A stretch of 64,000 bases of DNA from Amycolatopsis nalaikhensis (GTDB taxonomy: Bacteria > Actinomycetota > Actinomycetes > Mycobacteriales > Pseudonocardiaceae), in contig NZ_CP127173.1 in the NCBI RefSeq assembly GCF_030264295.1, positions 627,501 to 691,500 on the forward strand. The letters are read 5' to 3'. The translations under genes and the position numbers were made by a program. The notes below the pieces were generated by a model that was not told the DNA's origin, made no database searches, and saw nothing but the letters and a program-made list of their open reading frames with translations. Below are positions 16,859 to 25,399 of the stretch, piece by piece (positions within the stretch are counted from its first letter, which is position 1; each line of letters opens with the position of its first letter).

Positions 16859-17740
16859 GTGGCGCGGCCGCCCTCCCCCTCACCTGACGACAGCGCGTCG
16901 CGCCGTCAGCTCGGGTTGAAGGTGCGCGCGCTGCGGAAGCGAGCCGGGCTCACCCAGGAGCGGCTGGCCGAGCAGGTCAAGTACCACCAGACCGTGATCA
17001 GCCGCCTGGAGCAGGGGTACAAGCTCAGCCCGGGTGTCCTCGAACAGGTACTGCCGTGCCTCGGTGCGACCACCGCCGAACAAGCCGAGCTCCGGAGCTT
17101 GAACGACGCCAACGAACCCGGGCGGGCGAAACGGGACCACGAACTGCTCAAGGCGGGCGCTCCGTGGTTCCGCCCGGTCCTGGAACGCGAACCGGCCGCG
17201 ACCAGAATCCTGAGCTGGACCGGCGAACGCCTGAAAGGCCTGCTGCAAGCCGAGAGCTACATGATCGCGCAATTCTCCGAGCACGACGTCCACGACATCG
17301 CCGACGCGGTGGCCGACCGCGCGGGACGCACGGTCAGGGCGTTCACCGAAAACCCCGGATGCCGGTACGAATTCCTCATCAGCGAGAGCGCGATCGAACG
17401 AGTCGTCCAGTGCGTGACCGTGAACCAGTACGTCGCGGTCGACCAGTTGAAACACCTCCTCGACCTGGTGGACCGGAATCCGAACATCGACCTCCGCGTC
17501 GTGCCCTACGCGAACCGCCTGCACGTCAGCCCGGACTTCACGATCATGGAATTCGCGGAGCCGGAACCCACCTTCGGCTACAGCGACCTCCTGCGCACCC
17601 TGGTCACGACCGACGAGGGCGGGCTCGACCTCGACCACCTCCGCGAATGCTGGGACCGGCTGCACCGGTCCGCGCTGACCGCGGAACAAACACGCGCTGT
17701 TCTCGAAAAAGCCCTCCATCGGCACCGGCTGTCACCCTGA
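16859..17740 (+). CDS. XRE-family regulator with DUF5753 sensor domain
   Basis: 293 residues from a GTG (MARPPSPSPDDSASRRQLG...). The HTH reads VRALRKRAGLTQERLAEQV, then HQTVISRLEQGYKLSPGVLEQVL. The C-terminal two thirds are the DUF5753 domain (LKGLLQAESYMIAQFSE, YEFLISESAIERVV, LLDLVDRNPNIDLRVVPY). This is the WhiJ-type architecture that pairs with DUF397 proteins. It follows the DUF397 gene by 110 bases and is followed by a DUF574 methyltransferase, a common actinomycete trio. Confidence 0.88.
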   Translation: MARPPSPSPDDSASRRQLGLKVRALRKRAGLTQERLAEQVKYHQTVISRLEQGYKLSPGVLEQVLPCLGATTAEQAELRSLNDANEPGRAKRDHELLKAGAPWFRPVLEREPAATRILSWTGERLKGLLQAESYMIAQFSEHDVHDIADAVADRAGRTVRAFTENPGCRYEFLISESAIERVVQCVTVNQYVAVDQLKHLLDLVDRNPNIDLRVVPYANRLHVSPDFTIMEFAEPEPTFGYSDLLRTLVTTDEGGLDLDHLRECWDRLHRSALTAEQTRAVLEKALHRHRLSP

Positions 17741-17783
17741 TGCCGCCTGCGAAGAGCAATACCGAAGAATAGGATGTTTCCAA

Positions 17784-17795
17784 TAGTGCACACTA
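17784..17795. promoter_or_regulatory. Small palindrome TAGTGCACACTA near the methyltransferase start
   Basis: TAGTG and CACTA arms flank CA, ending 13 bases before the GTG start at 17809 and just before its GGGGAG ribosome site. Position suggests an operator over the promoter or ribosome-site region. No binding factor is known. Confidence 0.35.
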
Positions 17796-17808
17796 CGGGG
17801 AGCGGACA

Positions 17809-18687
17809 GTGAAAACGCCGGGGAAAGAACAGTTCCCACCCGCCGGGGTGGATCTCAGCCAGCCCAGTGTCGCCCGGGTCTACGACTACTTCCTGGGGGG
17901 TGACGCCAACTGGGAAATCGATCGCCAATTCGCCGACAAACTGCTGGAGCAGTTCCCGATCATGCGGCTGATCGCCCGCTCGAACCGGCTGTTCCTGCAC
18001 CGGCTCGTCCGGCACCTCACGAAGCTGGGGATCCGACAGTTCGTCGACCTCGGCTCCGGCGTCCCGACGATGGGCCACGCCCACGAAGTCGCCGACCAGG
18101 TCGCGCCCGGCGAGGTCCGGGTCGCCTACGTCGACCACGACCCCGTCGCCGTCGCGCACTCGCGGAGCCTCCTGCGCCAGTACGGCGACGAAGACCGGCA
18201 CACCGCCATCCACGCCGATCTCCGCGACCCCGCGGGTCTGTGGGAAAAGATCGCGGCGACCGGCGTGATCGACCTGGACCGGCCCGTCGGCCTGCTGATG
18301 ATCGCCGTCCTGCACATCCGCCAACTGCCGACGCCGGACAGCCCCGCGGCCGACGACCTCGGGCCGCGGGTGGTCGACACCTATCGCGGTCTGCTCGCCC
18401 GCGGCTCCTACCTCGGCATCTCCCACGTCACCGGCGAAGGCGTCCCGGACGGGACCGCCGAGATGCTGGCGCGGATCAAGGCGATGTACGACAGCGTCGG
18501 CAGCCCCGTCCTCTGGCGGACGAAGCAGGAGATCCAGGACCTCTTCGGCGACTTCCGGATGATCGAGCCGGGGCTGGTGTGGACGCCGCAGTGGCACCCC
18601 GAAGAGGCGACGGTCACGGACGAGACACCGCAGCTCGACCAAGCCAACCAGTCCATCGCCTTGGCCGGCGCGGCCGTGAAGGAGTGA
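17809..18687 (+). CDS. SAM-dependent methyltransferase, DUF574 (PF04672) family
   Basis: 292 residues from a GTG after GGGGAG. It starts with the family signature VDLSQPSVARVYDYFLGGDANW. The SAM-binding motif FVDLGSGVPTMG comes next, then VAYVDHDPVAVAHSRSLL and GLLMIAVLHIRQLP. The family is abundant in actinomycetes, often beside XRE/DUF397 pairs. Its substrate is unknown, and it may have a regulatory rather than biosynthetic role. Length is normal. It converges on the membrane protein at 18690, two bases away. Confidence 0.85.
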   Translation: MKTPGKEQFPPAGVDLSQPSVARVYDYFLGGDANWEIDRQFADKLLEQFPIMRLIARSNRLFLHRLVRHLTKLGIRQFVDLGSGVPTMGHAHEVADQVAPGEVRVAYVDHDPVAVAHSRSLLRQYGDEDRHTAIHADLRDPAGLWEKIAATGVIDLDRPVGLLMIAVLHIRQLPTPDSPAADDLGPRVVDTYRGLLARGSYLGISHVTGEGVPDGTAEMLARIKAMYDSVGSPVLWRTKQEIQDLFGDFRMIEPGLVWTPQWHPEEATVTDETPQLDQANQSIALAGAAVKE

Positions 18688-18689
18688 AA

Positions 18690-19100
18690 TCAGCGCAGGA
18701 AAACCAGTCCCGCGGCGAAGAGGAACGCCGGGACCACCGCCGCCGACGCGCTGATCAACCCCGTCCCGCCGCGCCAGCCGCGGGGTGACGACTCCAGCAC
18801 CAGCCGCCGGACCAGCGCCGCCGCGACCACCGCCGTCAGCAGGAAACCCAAGCCCACGCTGAAGATCGCCGCCGCTCCGACGATGAACAGCCCCGATGTC
18901 GAGGCCGCTCCCAACGGCGCCGCCACCTCCCAGCGGACCACGCCCGCCGCCGCTGCCAGCACCGCCAGCAGCAGCACGAACGCCACCAGGAAACCCACCC
19001 GCGCCGTGGTCTGGTGCTGGCTTCGCGTGAACCACCAGAACCCCGCGTCCAGCGCCGCCACCACCAGTGCGAGCGCCACGAACCCGGCACGGAACGTCAT
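18690..19100 (-). CDS. Small membrane protein of four predicted helices
   Basis: 136 residues with four hydrophobic segments (FVALALVVAALDAGFWWF, VGFLVAFVLLLAVLAAAAG, LFIVGAAAIFSVGLGFLLTAVVAA, SASAAVVPAFLFAAGLVFL). No catalytic motif and no family recognised. A GTG at 19103 directly before the ATG is an alternative start. It ends two bases after the convergent methyltransferase. Confidence 0.6.
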   Translation of the reverse strand: MTFRAGFVALALVVAALDAGFWWFTRSQHQTTARVGFLVAFVLLLAVLAAAAGVVRWEVAAPLGAASTSGLFIVGAAAIFSVGLGFLLTAVVAAALVRRLVLESSPRGWRGGTGLISASAAVVPAFLFAAGLVFLR

Positions 19101-19124
19101 CACGCGCTCACCCTAGGCCGTCGG

Positions 19125-19886
19125 TCAGGCGAACCGCGCCTCGACGCTCCCCAGCGCGCCGAAGTCCGCCAGCACGTGGCCGCCCGCGTGGATCGGGCAC
19201 GGCGGGGTCGCCGTTCCCGTCGTCACCAGGTCGCCGGGGCGGAGCCGGTGGCCGTGGCGGGGCAGCTCCATCGCCAGCCAGTGCAACGCCAGCCGCGGGT
19301 CGCCCAGGACCAGGCTGCCGCTGCCGCGCGCGAACTCCTCGCCGTCGGCGTGCAGGACCACCGGCTGGCGCGGCAGGTCGAGGTCACGCCAGCCCGGCAC
19401 CGGCCGCCCTTCGACGAACCGGCCCGCGCACGAGACGTCCGCCAGCAGCTGCGGGCCGCCCGCGTGCTGGTGGTCGGTGTAGCGGCTGTCCGGCATCTCC
19501 AGCGCGAGCACCATCGTGTCGACCGCGTCGAGCACCGCCGTCAGCGACGGCGACAGGCCCGGGTCGGCCTTCAGCCGGAACGCGAACTCGGGCTCGGCGA
19601 CGCCCATCGTCATCGTGTCGGCGGGCACCGGCTCACCCTCGGCGTGGTGGAACCGCTCGAACATCACGCCCGGCAGCGGCCCGGGGACGTCGAGGTACTG
19701 GCGCGCGTACGCCGTGGTCGCGGCGATCTTCCAGCCGGACACCGGCCCGGCCAGCTCGGCCAGCGACGCCTGCGCCGCCATGCCTTCGGCCGTGTCGCGC
19801 GGGCGGGCGTCGCCGGGGAGGCCGTCCAGCCGCTTGCCCGTCAGCCACGCGTCCCAGATCAGCTCCGCCGCCCGCTCTCGGTTCAC
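19125..19886 (-). CDS. 2-keto-4-pentenoate hydratase-like protein (FAH superfamily)
   Basis: 253 residues. GWKIAATTAYARQYLDVPGPLPGVMFERF and the late GDLVTTGTATPPCPIHAGGHV match the MhpD/hydratase branch of the FAH superfamily; FGVAEPEFAF-type acidic residues (here MGVAEPEFAFRL) bind the metal. These enzymes add water to 2-hydroxypentadienoate-like products of ring cleavage, or decarboxylate related keto acids. The GTG start overlaps the stop of the upstream F420-type gene (GTGA). It is therefore the last gene of a three-gene coupled operon with the acyl-CoA dehydrogenase. The true substrate is not evident. Confidence 0.75.
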   Translation of the reverse strand: MNRERAAELIWDAWLTGKRLDGLPGDARPRDTAEGMAAQASLAELAGPVSGWKIAATTAYARQYLDVPGPLPGVMFERFHHAEGEPVPADTMTMGVAEPEFAFRLKADPGLSPSLTAVLDAVDTMVLALEMPDSRYTDHQHAGGPQLLADVSCAGRFVEGRPVPGWRDLDLPRQPVVLHADGEEFARGSGSLVLGDPRLALHWLAMELPRHGHRLRPGDLVTTGTATPPCPIHAGGHVLADFGALGSVEARFA

Positions 19887-20329
19887 GCTCGTGATCTTGC
19901 CAACCGGAACACCGGGTGTCGATCGGCTTCCGCGGCGAACGCCTCGGCCGGGTCGCTGAGCTTGGCGTCGAAGAACGGCGCCGTCACCGGGATCTTGCGG
20001 ACGTACGCGCGCAGCACCGGACCGGCTGTGGCGGCGTCGGCCTCCTCGACCTCCCACGTCTCGCGCGTGCGGCCGCGGCGCAGCCGGGCGGTGGCGTCGG
20101 CGCGCAGGTTGTGCACCCAGCCGACCTGCCCGTACGGCGAAACGAGCCACCGGTCGCCGCCGACCTCGATGACGTTGACCGGCGTCGTCCGATCGGCGCC
20201 GGAGCGGCGGCCGGTCGTGGTCAGCAGCCAGCCGGTGCGGCCCGCGATCGGGATTCCCCGGCCCACCAGCAGCTTCACGGCGGCGTTGGCCACCTTGCGC
20301 GTCACCCCGAGCCGGTACTCCCTGGCCAT
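19883..20329 (-). CDS. Deazaflavin (F420)-dependent nitroreductase-family protein
   Basis: 148 residues. GWLLTTTGRRSGADRTTPVNVIEVGGDRWLVSPYGQVGWVHNLRADATARL is the hallmark of the DUF385 / F420-dependent Ddn-like family. Members reduce quinones, nitroaromatics or unsaturated ketones with reduced F420. The ATG sits in a TGATG overlap with the reading frame that ends the acyl-CoA dehydrogenase once that gene's frameshift is corrected. It also overlaps the hydratase start by four bases, so tight translational coupling is expected. Confidence 0.85.
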   Translation of the reverse strand: MAREYRLGVTRKVANAAVKLLVGRGIPIAGRTGWLLTTTGRRSGADRTTPVNVIEVGGDRWLVSPYGQVGWVHNLRADATARLRRGRTRETWEVEEADAATAGPVLRAYVRKIPVTAPFFDAKLSDPAEAFAAEADRHPVFRLARSRA

Positions 20330-22036
20330 CACGGGGTCATAGCGTAGACCCCGGAGAGGTCGCGCACGCGCGCCCACACGTTCTCGAACCGCTCCTTGTC
20401 GACCACCGGCTTGCGCAGCGCGGCCAGCGCGATCGCCTGCTGGGCCCCGGTCGAAGCTCGCCTTGCCGTTGAGGTCCACCGCCGCGACGCTGAAGTCCTG
20501 CACCAGCACCGCGAAGATCTGGTCGACGACCTCGTCGTCCAGGCCGGTGATCCGGGCCTGCTCCAGGATCAGCTGGCCGTACACGATCAGCGTGAACAGC
20601 TCGGTCAGCGCGAGCCCGAAGTCGAGGTCGGCCTGCTGGGCCTCGTCCGGCGCGGCTTCGGTGAGCAGCTTGACCAGGTACCCGGCCTGCTCGGTGAACA
20701 GTGCGACGTTCGGAATGTGCTGACCTCGCGCGTAGGCGGTCTTCCAGTCGTGGAACTTCACCTTCGACAGCCCGCGCGCCGGGCCCTGGCGGAAGAGGAA
20801 CTCGTCGTCCGCGGCGTCGGTGCGGGTCGGCACCGGCGCGTACTCCTTAGGCGCGAACAGGTAGTTCGGCATGAACTTCGCGATCAGCGCGAGGTTCACC
20901 GCCACCGTGCCTTCGAGCTTCGGCAGGCCGTCGATGTCGTTCTTGGACATCGCGAGGTACGTGTCGGCCTCGAAGCCCTTGGCGGCCACGACGTCGGCGA
21001 CCAGGCCGATCACCTTCTGCGCCTCGGTCGTCACCTTCATCTTCGTGATCGGGTTGAACAGCAGGTAGCGGCGGTCGTCCGGGTTGGCGCTGCGGAAGTA
21101 GTCGACGGCACGGTCGGAGAACAGCTTCATCGCGGTCAGCCGCGCGTAGGCCTCGACGAACTCGCGGCGCACGTGCGGGAAGTCCGTGACCGGCTTGCCG
21201 TACAGGACGCGGTTGTGCGCGTGCGTGATGGCTTCGTACAGCGAGTGCGTCGCCATGCCGATGCCGCCGAAGCAGAGGTTGAACTTGCCGATGTTGACGG
21301 TGTTCAGCGCGGCGCTGAAGGCTTCGGCGCCGACGTGCAGGATGTCCTCGGCGTGCACCGGGTAGTCCTCGAGCCGGAACTCCGCGACGTACATCTGCGA
21401 CGGCACCACGTTCTTCACGACGTGGTAGTTCGGGTGCTCGGAGTCGGCGTAGAAGAACACGTACTGGTCCGGGCCTTCGACGCCGTCGATGCGGCCGAAG
21501 ACCGACACCGTGCGCGCGCAGTTGCCGTTGCCGATGTAGTACTTCGAGCCGGTCGCGCGGTACCCGTCGCCGTCCTTCGTGAGCACCATGTCGGACGAGT
21601 AGATGTCGGCGCCGTGGTCCTTTTCGGACAGTCCGAACGCGCCGACGCCGCCGGCGTCGAGGGCGTCCGCCGCGCGCTTGCGGGCGACGTCGTTGCCGCT
21701 CTGCCAGACCGGGCCGAGTCCGAGAACGGTGACTTGAAATGGGTACCAAAAATTCAAGCCATAGAACCCGAGGATCTCCGCGAGGGCCGCGATGCGGGCG
21801 GTGTCCCAGCGCTTGTCCGGGTTGCCGTCGGCGTTCGCGGACGGCGTCAGGAAGGTCGAGAACAGGCCCTCCTTGCCCGCGAACTCGAGGAAGTCCGCGT
21901 AGAAGACGCGGTTGTGGTAGTCCTCGGTCAGCTTCGCCTTGCCGCGCTGTTCGAACCAGTCGATGGTGGCGCGCAGCAGGCGCCGCGTCTCGGCGTCGAA
22001 GTGCGCCGGGTCGTACTCGCGCGGGTTCAGCAGCAT
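20329..22036 (-). pseudogene. Acyl-CoA dehydrogenase, frameshifted near its C-terminus
   Basis: Starts at an ATG behind GAGGAGGA. It is intact for about 525 residues, with acyl-CoA dehydrogenase features: FGLSEKDHGADIYSSDM, YIGNGNCARTVSVFGRI, FGGIGMATHSLYEAITHAHNRV. After LNGKASFD the frame is lost in a G/C run near 20455. The other frame continues QQAIALAALRKPVVDKERFENVWARVRDLSGVY and ends in a TGA that overlaps the next gene's ATG. One extra base accounts for the break. Conservation of both sides and of the overlap suggests a sequencing error or very recent mutation. Confidence 0.85.
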
Positions 22037-22051
22037 GGTCGTCCTCCTCGA

Positions 22052-22065
22052 TTACCGACCGGTAA
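22052..22065. promoter_or_regulatory. TetR-type operator TTACCG-AC-CGGTAA
   Basis: Six-base arms around two bases, 15 bases upstream of the acyl-CoA dehydrogenase start. TTACCG/CGGTAA dyads are typical of TetR repressors of actinobacterial fatty-acid degradation genes. The cognate repressor is not in this window. Confidence 0.55.
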
Positions 22066-22135
22066 CTTAGCAAGGCGCCGCGAGTGCGGGCAATCTCACT
22101 GGGGCCAGGTCACTCCGGTTGGGTACACTGATCAT

Positions 22136-22164
22136 GCGGGCCGCTCAGTTCTGCCTCGGCCCGC
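22136..22164 (+). promoter_or_regulatory. Hairpin in the probable 5' leader of the helicase gene
   Basis: GCGGGCC (22136-22142) pairs with GGCCCGC (22158-22164) around 15 bases. A -10-like TACACT lies at 22124-22129. If transcription starts just after it, the helicase message has a leader of more than 100 bases beginning with this hairpin. Long structured leaders are common for cold-inducible RNA helicases; the function here is inferred. Confidence 0.35.
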
Positions 22165-22272
22165 TGCTGTTGTCGACTACCACGCGCCGCGGCCGTTGAC
22201 CGGTCTGCGCCGGGCAGGACAACCCTTCTCAGGTAATGGAGACCAGGGCGTTTCGTGCGCCCGCACGCACTT

Positions 22273-23847
22273 ATGAGCACTTTCGCTGAACTGGGCCTGC
22301 CCACGCCCCTCGTGGCCGCGCTGGCCACCCAGGGCGTCACCGAGCCCTTCCCCATCCAGGCGGCGACCCTGCCGCACACCCTCGCCGGGCGCGACGTGCT
22401 CGGCCGCGGCCGGACCGGCTCCGGCAAGACCTACGGCTTCGTGCTGCCCGTGCTGACCCGCCTCGCCGCGGGCCCGACGCGGCGCAAGCCCGGCCGACCC
22501 CGCGCGCTGATCCTGGCGCCGACGCGCGAGCTGGCGACCCAGATCGAGGCGTCGATCCTGCCCCTGGCCAAGCCGCTGGGCCTGCGCACGACCACCATCT
22601 TCGGCGGCGTGAGCGCGAACCCGCAGATCACGAAGCTGCGCGACGGCGTCGACATCGTCGTCGCCTGCCCCGGCCGGCTCGCCGACCACATGCGCTCCGG
22701 GCACGTGAAGCTCGACGCGATCGAGATCACCGTGCTCGACGAGGCCGACCACATGGCCGACCTGGGCTTCCTGCCCGAAGTGCGGCGGATCATGGACGCG
22801 ACGCCCGCGCGCGGCCAGCGGCTGCTGTTCTCGGCGACCCTGGACAACGGCGTCGACGTGCTGGTCAAGCGGTTCATGAACGACCCGGTCACGCACAGCG
22901 TCGACTCGGCGCAGTCGCCGGTGTCGACGATGGAGCACCACGTCCTGCACCTCGAGGAGACCCACCGGCTGCCGGTGCTGGTCGACCTGACCGCCGCGCC
23001 GGGCCGCACGCTGGTGTTCACGCGGACGAAGAGCCGCGCGAAGGCGCTGACGCGCAAGCTCGTCGCCTCGGGCGTCCCGGCCGTGGAGCTGCACGGCAAC
23101 CTCGGCCAGAACGCGCGGACGCGCAACCTCGAGGCGTTCAGCTCGGGCACGGCGAAGACGCTGGTGGCGACCGACATCGCGGCGCGGGGCATCCACGTCG
23201 ACGACGTCCGGCTGGTCATCCACGCGGACCCGCCGGTCGAGCACAAGGCGTACCTGCACCGCTCCGGCCGCACGGCGCGGGCCGGGGCGTCGGGCACGGT
23301 CGTGACGCTGATGACGGACGCGCAGGTCCGCGACGTGCGGGACTTGACGCGCAAGGCGGGCATCAAGCCGACGACCACCCAGCTCGGCCCGGGTCACCCG
23401 CTGCTGGCGGAGCTGGCACCGGGTGAGCGCACGTTCTCGAAGGCCCCAGCGGTGGACAACCGCCCGAAGAAGGTGACCGCGACGGGTGCGGCACCGGGTT
23501 CGGGCCGGGGCCGCCGAGGCGGCGCACCGAAGGAGAACCGCGGCGGCCAGCGGTCCCGCGCGGCGGGTCAGGCCCGGCGCGAGGACCAGCCGAGGTCGGA
23601 GCGCCAGGGCTCGGGCAACGGCCGTGCCGCGGGCGGCTCCGGCCGCTCCGGCGGTGCTCCTGGCGGCTCCCGGCGCTCCGGCGCCCCGGCGGCCGCGGGC
23701 GGTGCACGGCGCTCGGGTGCCTCGGGCGGCGCTTCCGGCGGCTCCCGGCGTTCCGGCGCCCCGGCCGCGGGCAACCGCGCGGCTTCCGGCGGCGCGGCGG
23801 CATTCTCGTCAGGGACCCGCGCGGGCTCCCGGCGCACCGGCCGCTGA
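22273..23847 (+). CDS. DEAD-box ATP-dependent RNA helicase with RGG-like tail
   Basis: 524 residues. Motifs in order: Q motif (EPFPIQAATLP), Walker A GRTGSGKT near residues 47-54, PTRELA, VLDEADHMADLGF near 155, SAT, VFTRTKSRAKAL, VATDIAARGIHVDDV, HRSGRTARAG. The last 140 residues are basic, Gly/Ser/Arg-rich repeats (RRSGAPAAAGGARRSGAS) suited to RNA binding. The ATG at 22273 has no clear ribosome site. An in-frame GTG at 22255 with AGGG upstream is the alternative. Likely roles are ribosome assembly or cold response. Confidence 0.9.
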   Translation: MSTFAELGLPTPLVAALATQGVTEPFPIQAATLPHTLAGRDVLGRGRTGSGKTYGFVLPVLTRLAAGPTRRKPGRPRALILAPTRELATQIEASILPLAKPLGLRTTTIFGGVSANPQITKLRDGVDIVVACPGRLADHMRSGHVKLDAIEITVLDEADHMADLGFLPEVRRIMDATPARGQRLLFSATLDNGVDVLVKRFMNDPVTHSVDSAQSPVSTMEHHVLHLEETHRLPVLVDLTAAPGRTLVFTRTKSRAKALTRKLVASGVPAVELHGNLGQNARTRNLEAFSSGTAKTLVATDIAARGIHVDDVRLVIHADPPVEHKAYLHRSGRTARAGASGTVVTLMTDAQVRDVRDLTRKAGIKPTTTQLGPGHPLLAELAPGERTFSKAPAVDNRPKKVTATGAAPGSGRGRRGGAPKENRGGQRSRAAGQARREDQPRSERQGSGNGRAAGGSGRSGGAPGGSRRSGAPAAAGGARRSGASGGASGGSRRSGAPAAGNRAASGGAAAFSSGTRAGSRRTGR

Positions 23848-23865
23848 CCCACCTCGACCCAAAAC

Positions 23866-23904
23866 CGTGAAGGCCACCTTGAAGAACTCAAGGTGGCCTT
23901 CACG
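23866..23904. terminator. GAAGGCCACCTT hairpin between convergent genes
   Basis: 17-base arms around five bases, with outer sequence CGTGAAGGCCACCTTGA. It lies between the helicase stop (23847) and the convergent desaturase end (23916), so it can terminate both. The same CGTGAAGGCCACCT word forms the hairpin at 36663-36704. Confidence 0.75.
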
Positions 23905-23915
23905 CACTTCGGTGA

Positions 23916-24845
23916 TCAGCGTCGAGCGGCAGCCCGGGCGGCCGCGGCGTCGCGGCGCTCCTCGAAGCGCGCGGCCTGCGTGTCGAGGGTCTTGAGGAAC
24001 GCCGCCAGCTCCTCGCGCGCGGTCTCGCCGACCTCGCCGAACCCCTCGCGGTCGAACACCTTCCAGTACCGCAGCAACGGCATCACGACGTCGTCGTGGT
24101 GGATGCGCAGGTCGTAGATGCCCGCCTTGGCGATCAGCGCCGCCTTGCGGGCGAAGCTCGGGATGACCGCGCCGGGCATCGCGAAGTCGAGCACCTCGTC
24201 GGTGATCGCGCGCATCGTCGCGTCCGGGGCGATCTCCAGCGACGCCTTCACCAGGTTCCGGTAGAAGACCATGTGCAGGTTCTCGTCGGTGGAGACGCGG
24301 GTCAGCAGCTTCTCGGCCAGCGGGTCCTGCGTGTAGCGGCCGGTGTTGCGGTGCGAAAGGCGCGTCGCGAGCTCCTGGAACGAGACGTACGCGCAGACCC
24401 GCAGCAGCGGCTTGTCGCCGGTCTCGTAGCCGGCCTGCATGGTCGCCATGCGCATCCGCTCCAGCTCGACCGGGTCGACCGCCCGCGTCACGAGCAGGTA
24501 GTCGCGGATGCAGATGCCGTGCCTGCCCTCCTCCGCCGTCCAGCGGTGCACCCAGGTGCCCCAGGCGCCGTCGCGGCCGAAGGCGCGCTCGATCTCCCGG
24601 TGGTAGCTCGGCAGGTTGTCCTCGGTCAGCAGGTTGACCTCGAGCGCGGTCCGGGCGATCGGCGACACCCGCGACTGCTCGGGGTCCCACGCCTCCCCGC
24701 CCAGGTCGGCGAAGTTCCGGCCCTCGCTCCATGGCACGAACTCGTGCGGCATCCAGTCCTGGGCGGCGGCGAGGTGGCGGTTGAGGTTCTCCTCGACCGT
24801 CCCCTCGAGCTCGTACATGAGTGCGGTGCTCTCGGAAACGGTCAT
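23916..24845 (-). CDS. Acyl-ACP desaturase (DesA type, soluble di-iron)
   Basis: 309 residues. The two metal-binding motifs EEGRH (105-109) and DENLH (187-191) of the soluble di-iron acyl-ACP desaturase family are intact. TWVHRWTAEEGRHG and LSHRNTGRYTQDP match mycobacterial DesA proteins. The enzyme introduces a double bond into ACP-bound fatty acids using ferredoxin and oxygen. It starts at an ATG after GGAAGGA. A 15-base perfect palindrome lies 33 bases upstream of the start, suggesting repressor control. The desA symbol is not assigned, because DesA1, A2 and A3 cannot be separated here. Confidence 0.88.
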   Translation of the reverse strand: MTVSESTALMYELEGTVEENLNRHLAAAQDWMPHEFVPWSEGRNFADLGGEAWDPEQSRVSPIARTALEVNLLTEDNLPSYHREIERAFGRDGAWGTWVHRWTAEEGRHGICIRDYLLVTRAVDPVELERMRMATMQAGYETGDKPLLRVCAYVSFQELATRLSHRNTGRYTQDPLAEKLLTRVSTDENLHMVFYRNLVKASLEIAPDATMRAITDEVLDFAMPGAVIPSFARKAALIAKAGIYDLRIHHDDVVMPLLRYWKVFDREGFGEVGETAREELAAFLKTLDTQAARFEERRDAAAARAAARR

Positions 24846-24877
24846 GCGCGTCCTTCCCGGTGATCGGTTCCTACGCG

Positions 24878-24892
24878 ACCGTAAGTTACGGT
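24878..24892. promoter_or_regulatory. Perfect operator palindrome ACCGTAAGTTACGGT
   Basis: ACCGTAA and TTACGGT flank one base, in the promoter of the desaturase gene. A GTAGGTAAC half-site follows at about 24896. The form is that of a TetR-type lipid regulator site. The factor is unknown. Confidence 0.55.
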
Positions 24893-24943
24893 GCCGTAGG
24901 TAACGTCAACGAACGCCGGCCGGGCATCGTTCCGTGAGCGACG

Positions 24944-25321
24944 TCACCGGGCGATCCCCAGGACCACGGCCACCACGGCGATCTTCACCAGCCAGTCCCC
25001 CGCGTGCAGCGCCGCCAACCCGACCGGGACACGCTCGTGCAGCACCGAACCGGCCAGGATCACCACCGGGAAGCCCGCCCACGCCAGCAGCGCCAAGCCG
25101 AGCGCGCCGGACACGCCCGTGACGCCGACGGCGGCGGCCAGCGCCGCGAACACCGCCACCAGGACCAGCGTCCGGCCGAATTCCGCGCCCATCCGCCACG
25201 GCGTCGGCCGCGCCCCGGCGCCCGCCGCGCTGAGCCGCGCCCAGACCTTCCCGAACAGCGCGTACCAGACCGAGCTCACCACGAACGCCGCCACCGACGC
25301 CACCAGCACCGAGAGAACCAT
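24944..25321 (-). CDS. DUF1761-type membrane protein
   Basis: 125 residues with four predicted membrane helices. The opening VLVASVAAFVVSSVWYALFGKVW (Trp-Tyr-x-x-Phe-Gly-x-x-Trp pattern) is typical of DUF1761 proteins. ATG after GGGAG. Function unknown for the family. It lies between the desaturase promoter and the ABC transporter genes and appears to be a single-gene unit. Confidence 0.7.
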   Translation of the reverse strand: MVLSVLVASVAAFVVSSVWYALFGKVWARLSAAGAGARPTPWRMGAEFGRTLVLVAVFAALAAAVGVTGVSGALGLALLAWAGFPVVILAGSVLHERVPVGLAALHAGDWLVKIAVVAVVLGIAR

Positions 25322-25399
25322 CGCCCACTCCCTTCGTCGACTTTCGAAGGGGACGTCGGCGCCGAAGAACCGGCTTCGACATCCGGCGGCGAAAATCTT

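Noticed and set aside
20396..22276. Long plus-strand open frame opposite the acyl-CoA dehydrogenase
   Set aside because: No domain, repetitive RV/GD composition, and it lies opposite a well conserved enzyme.
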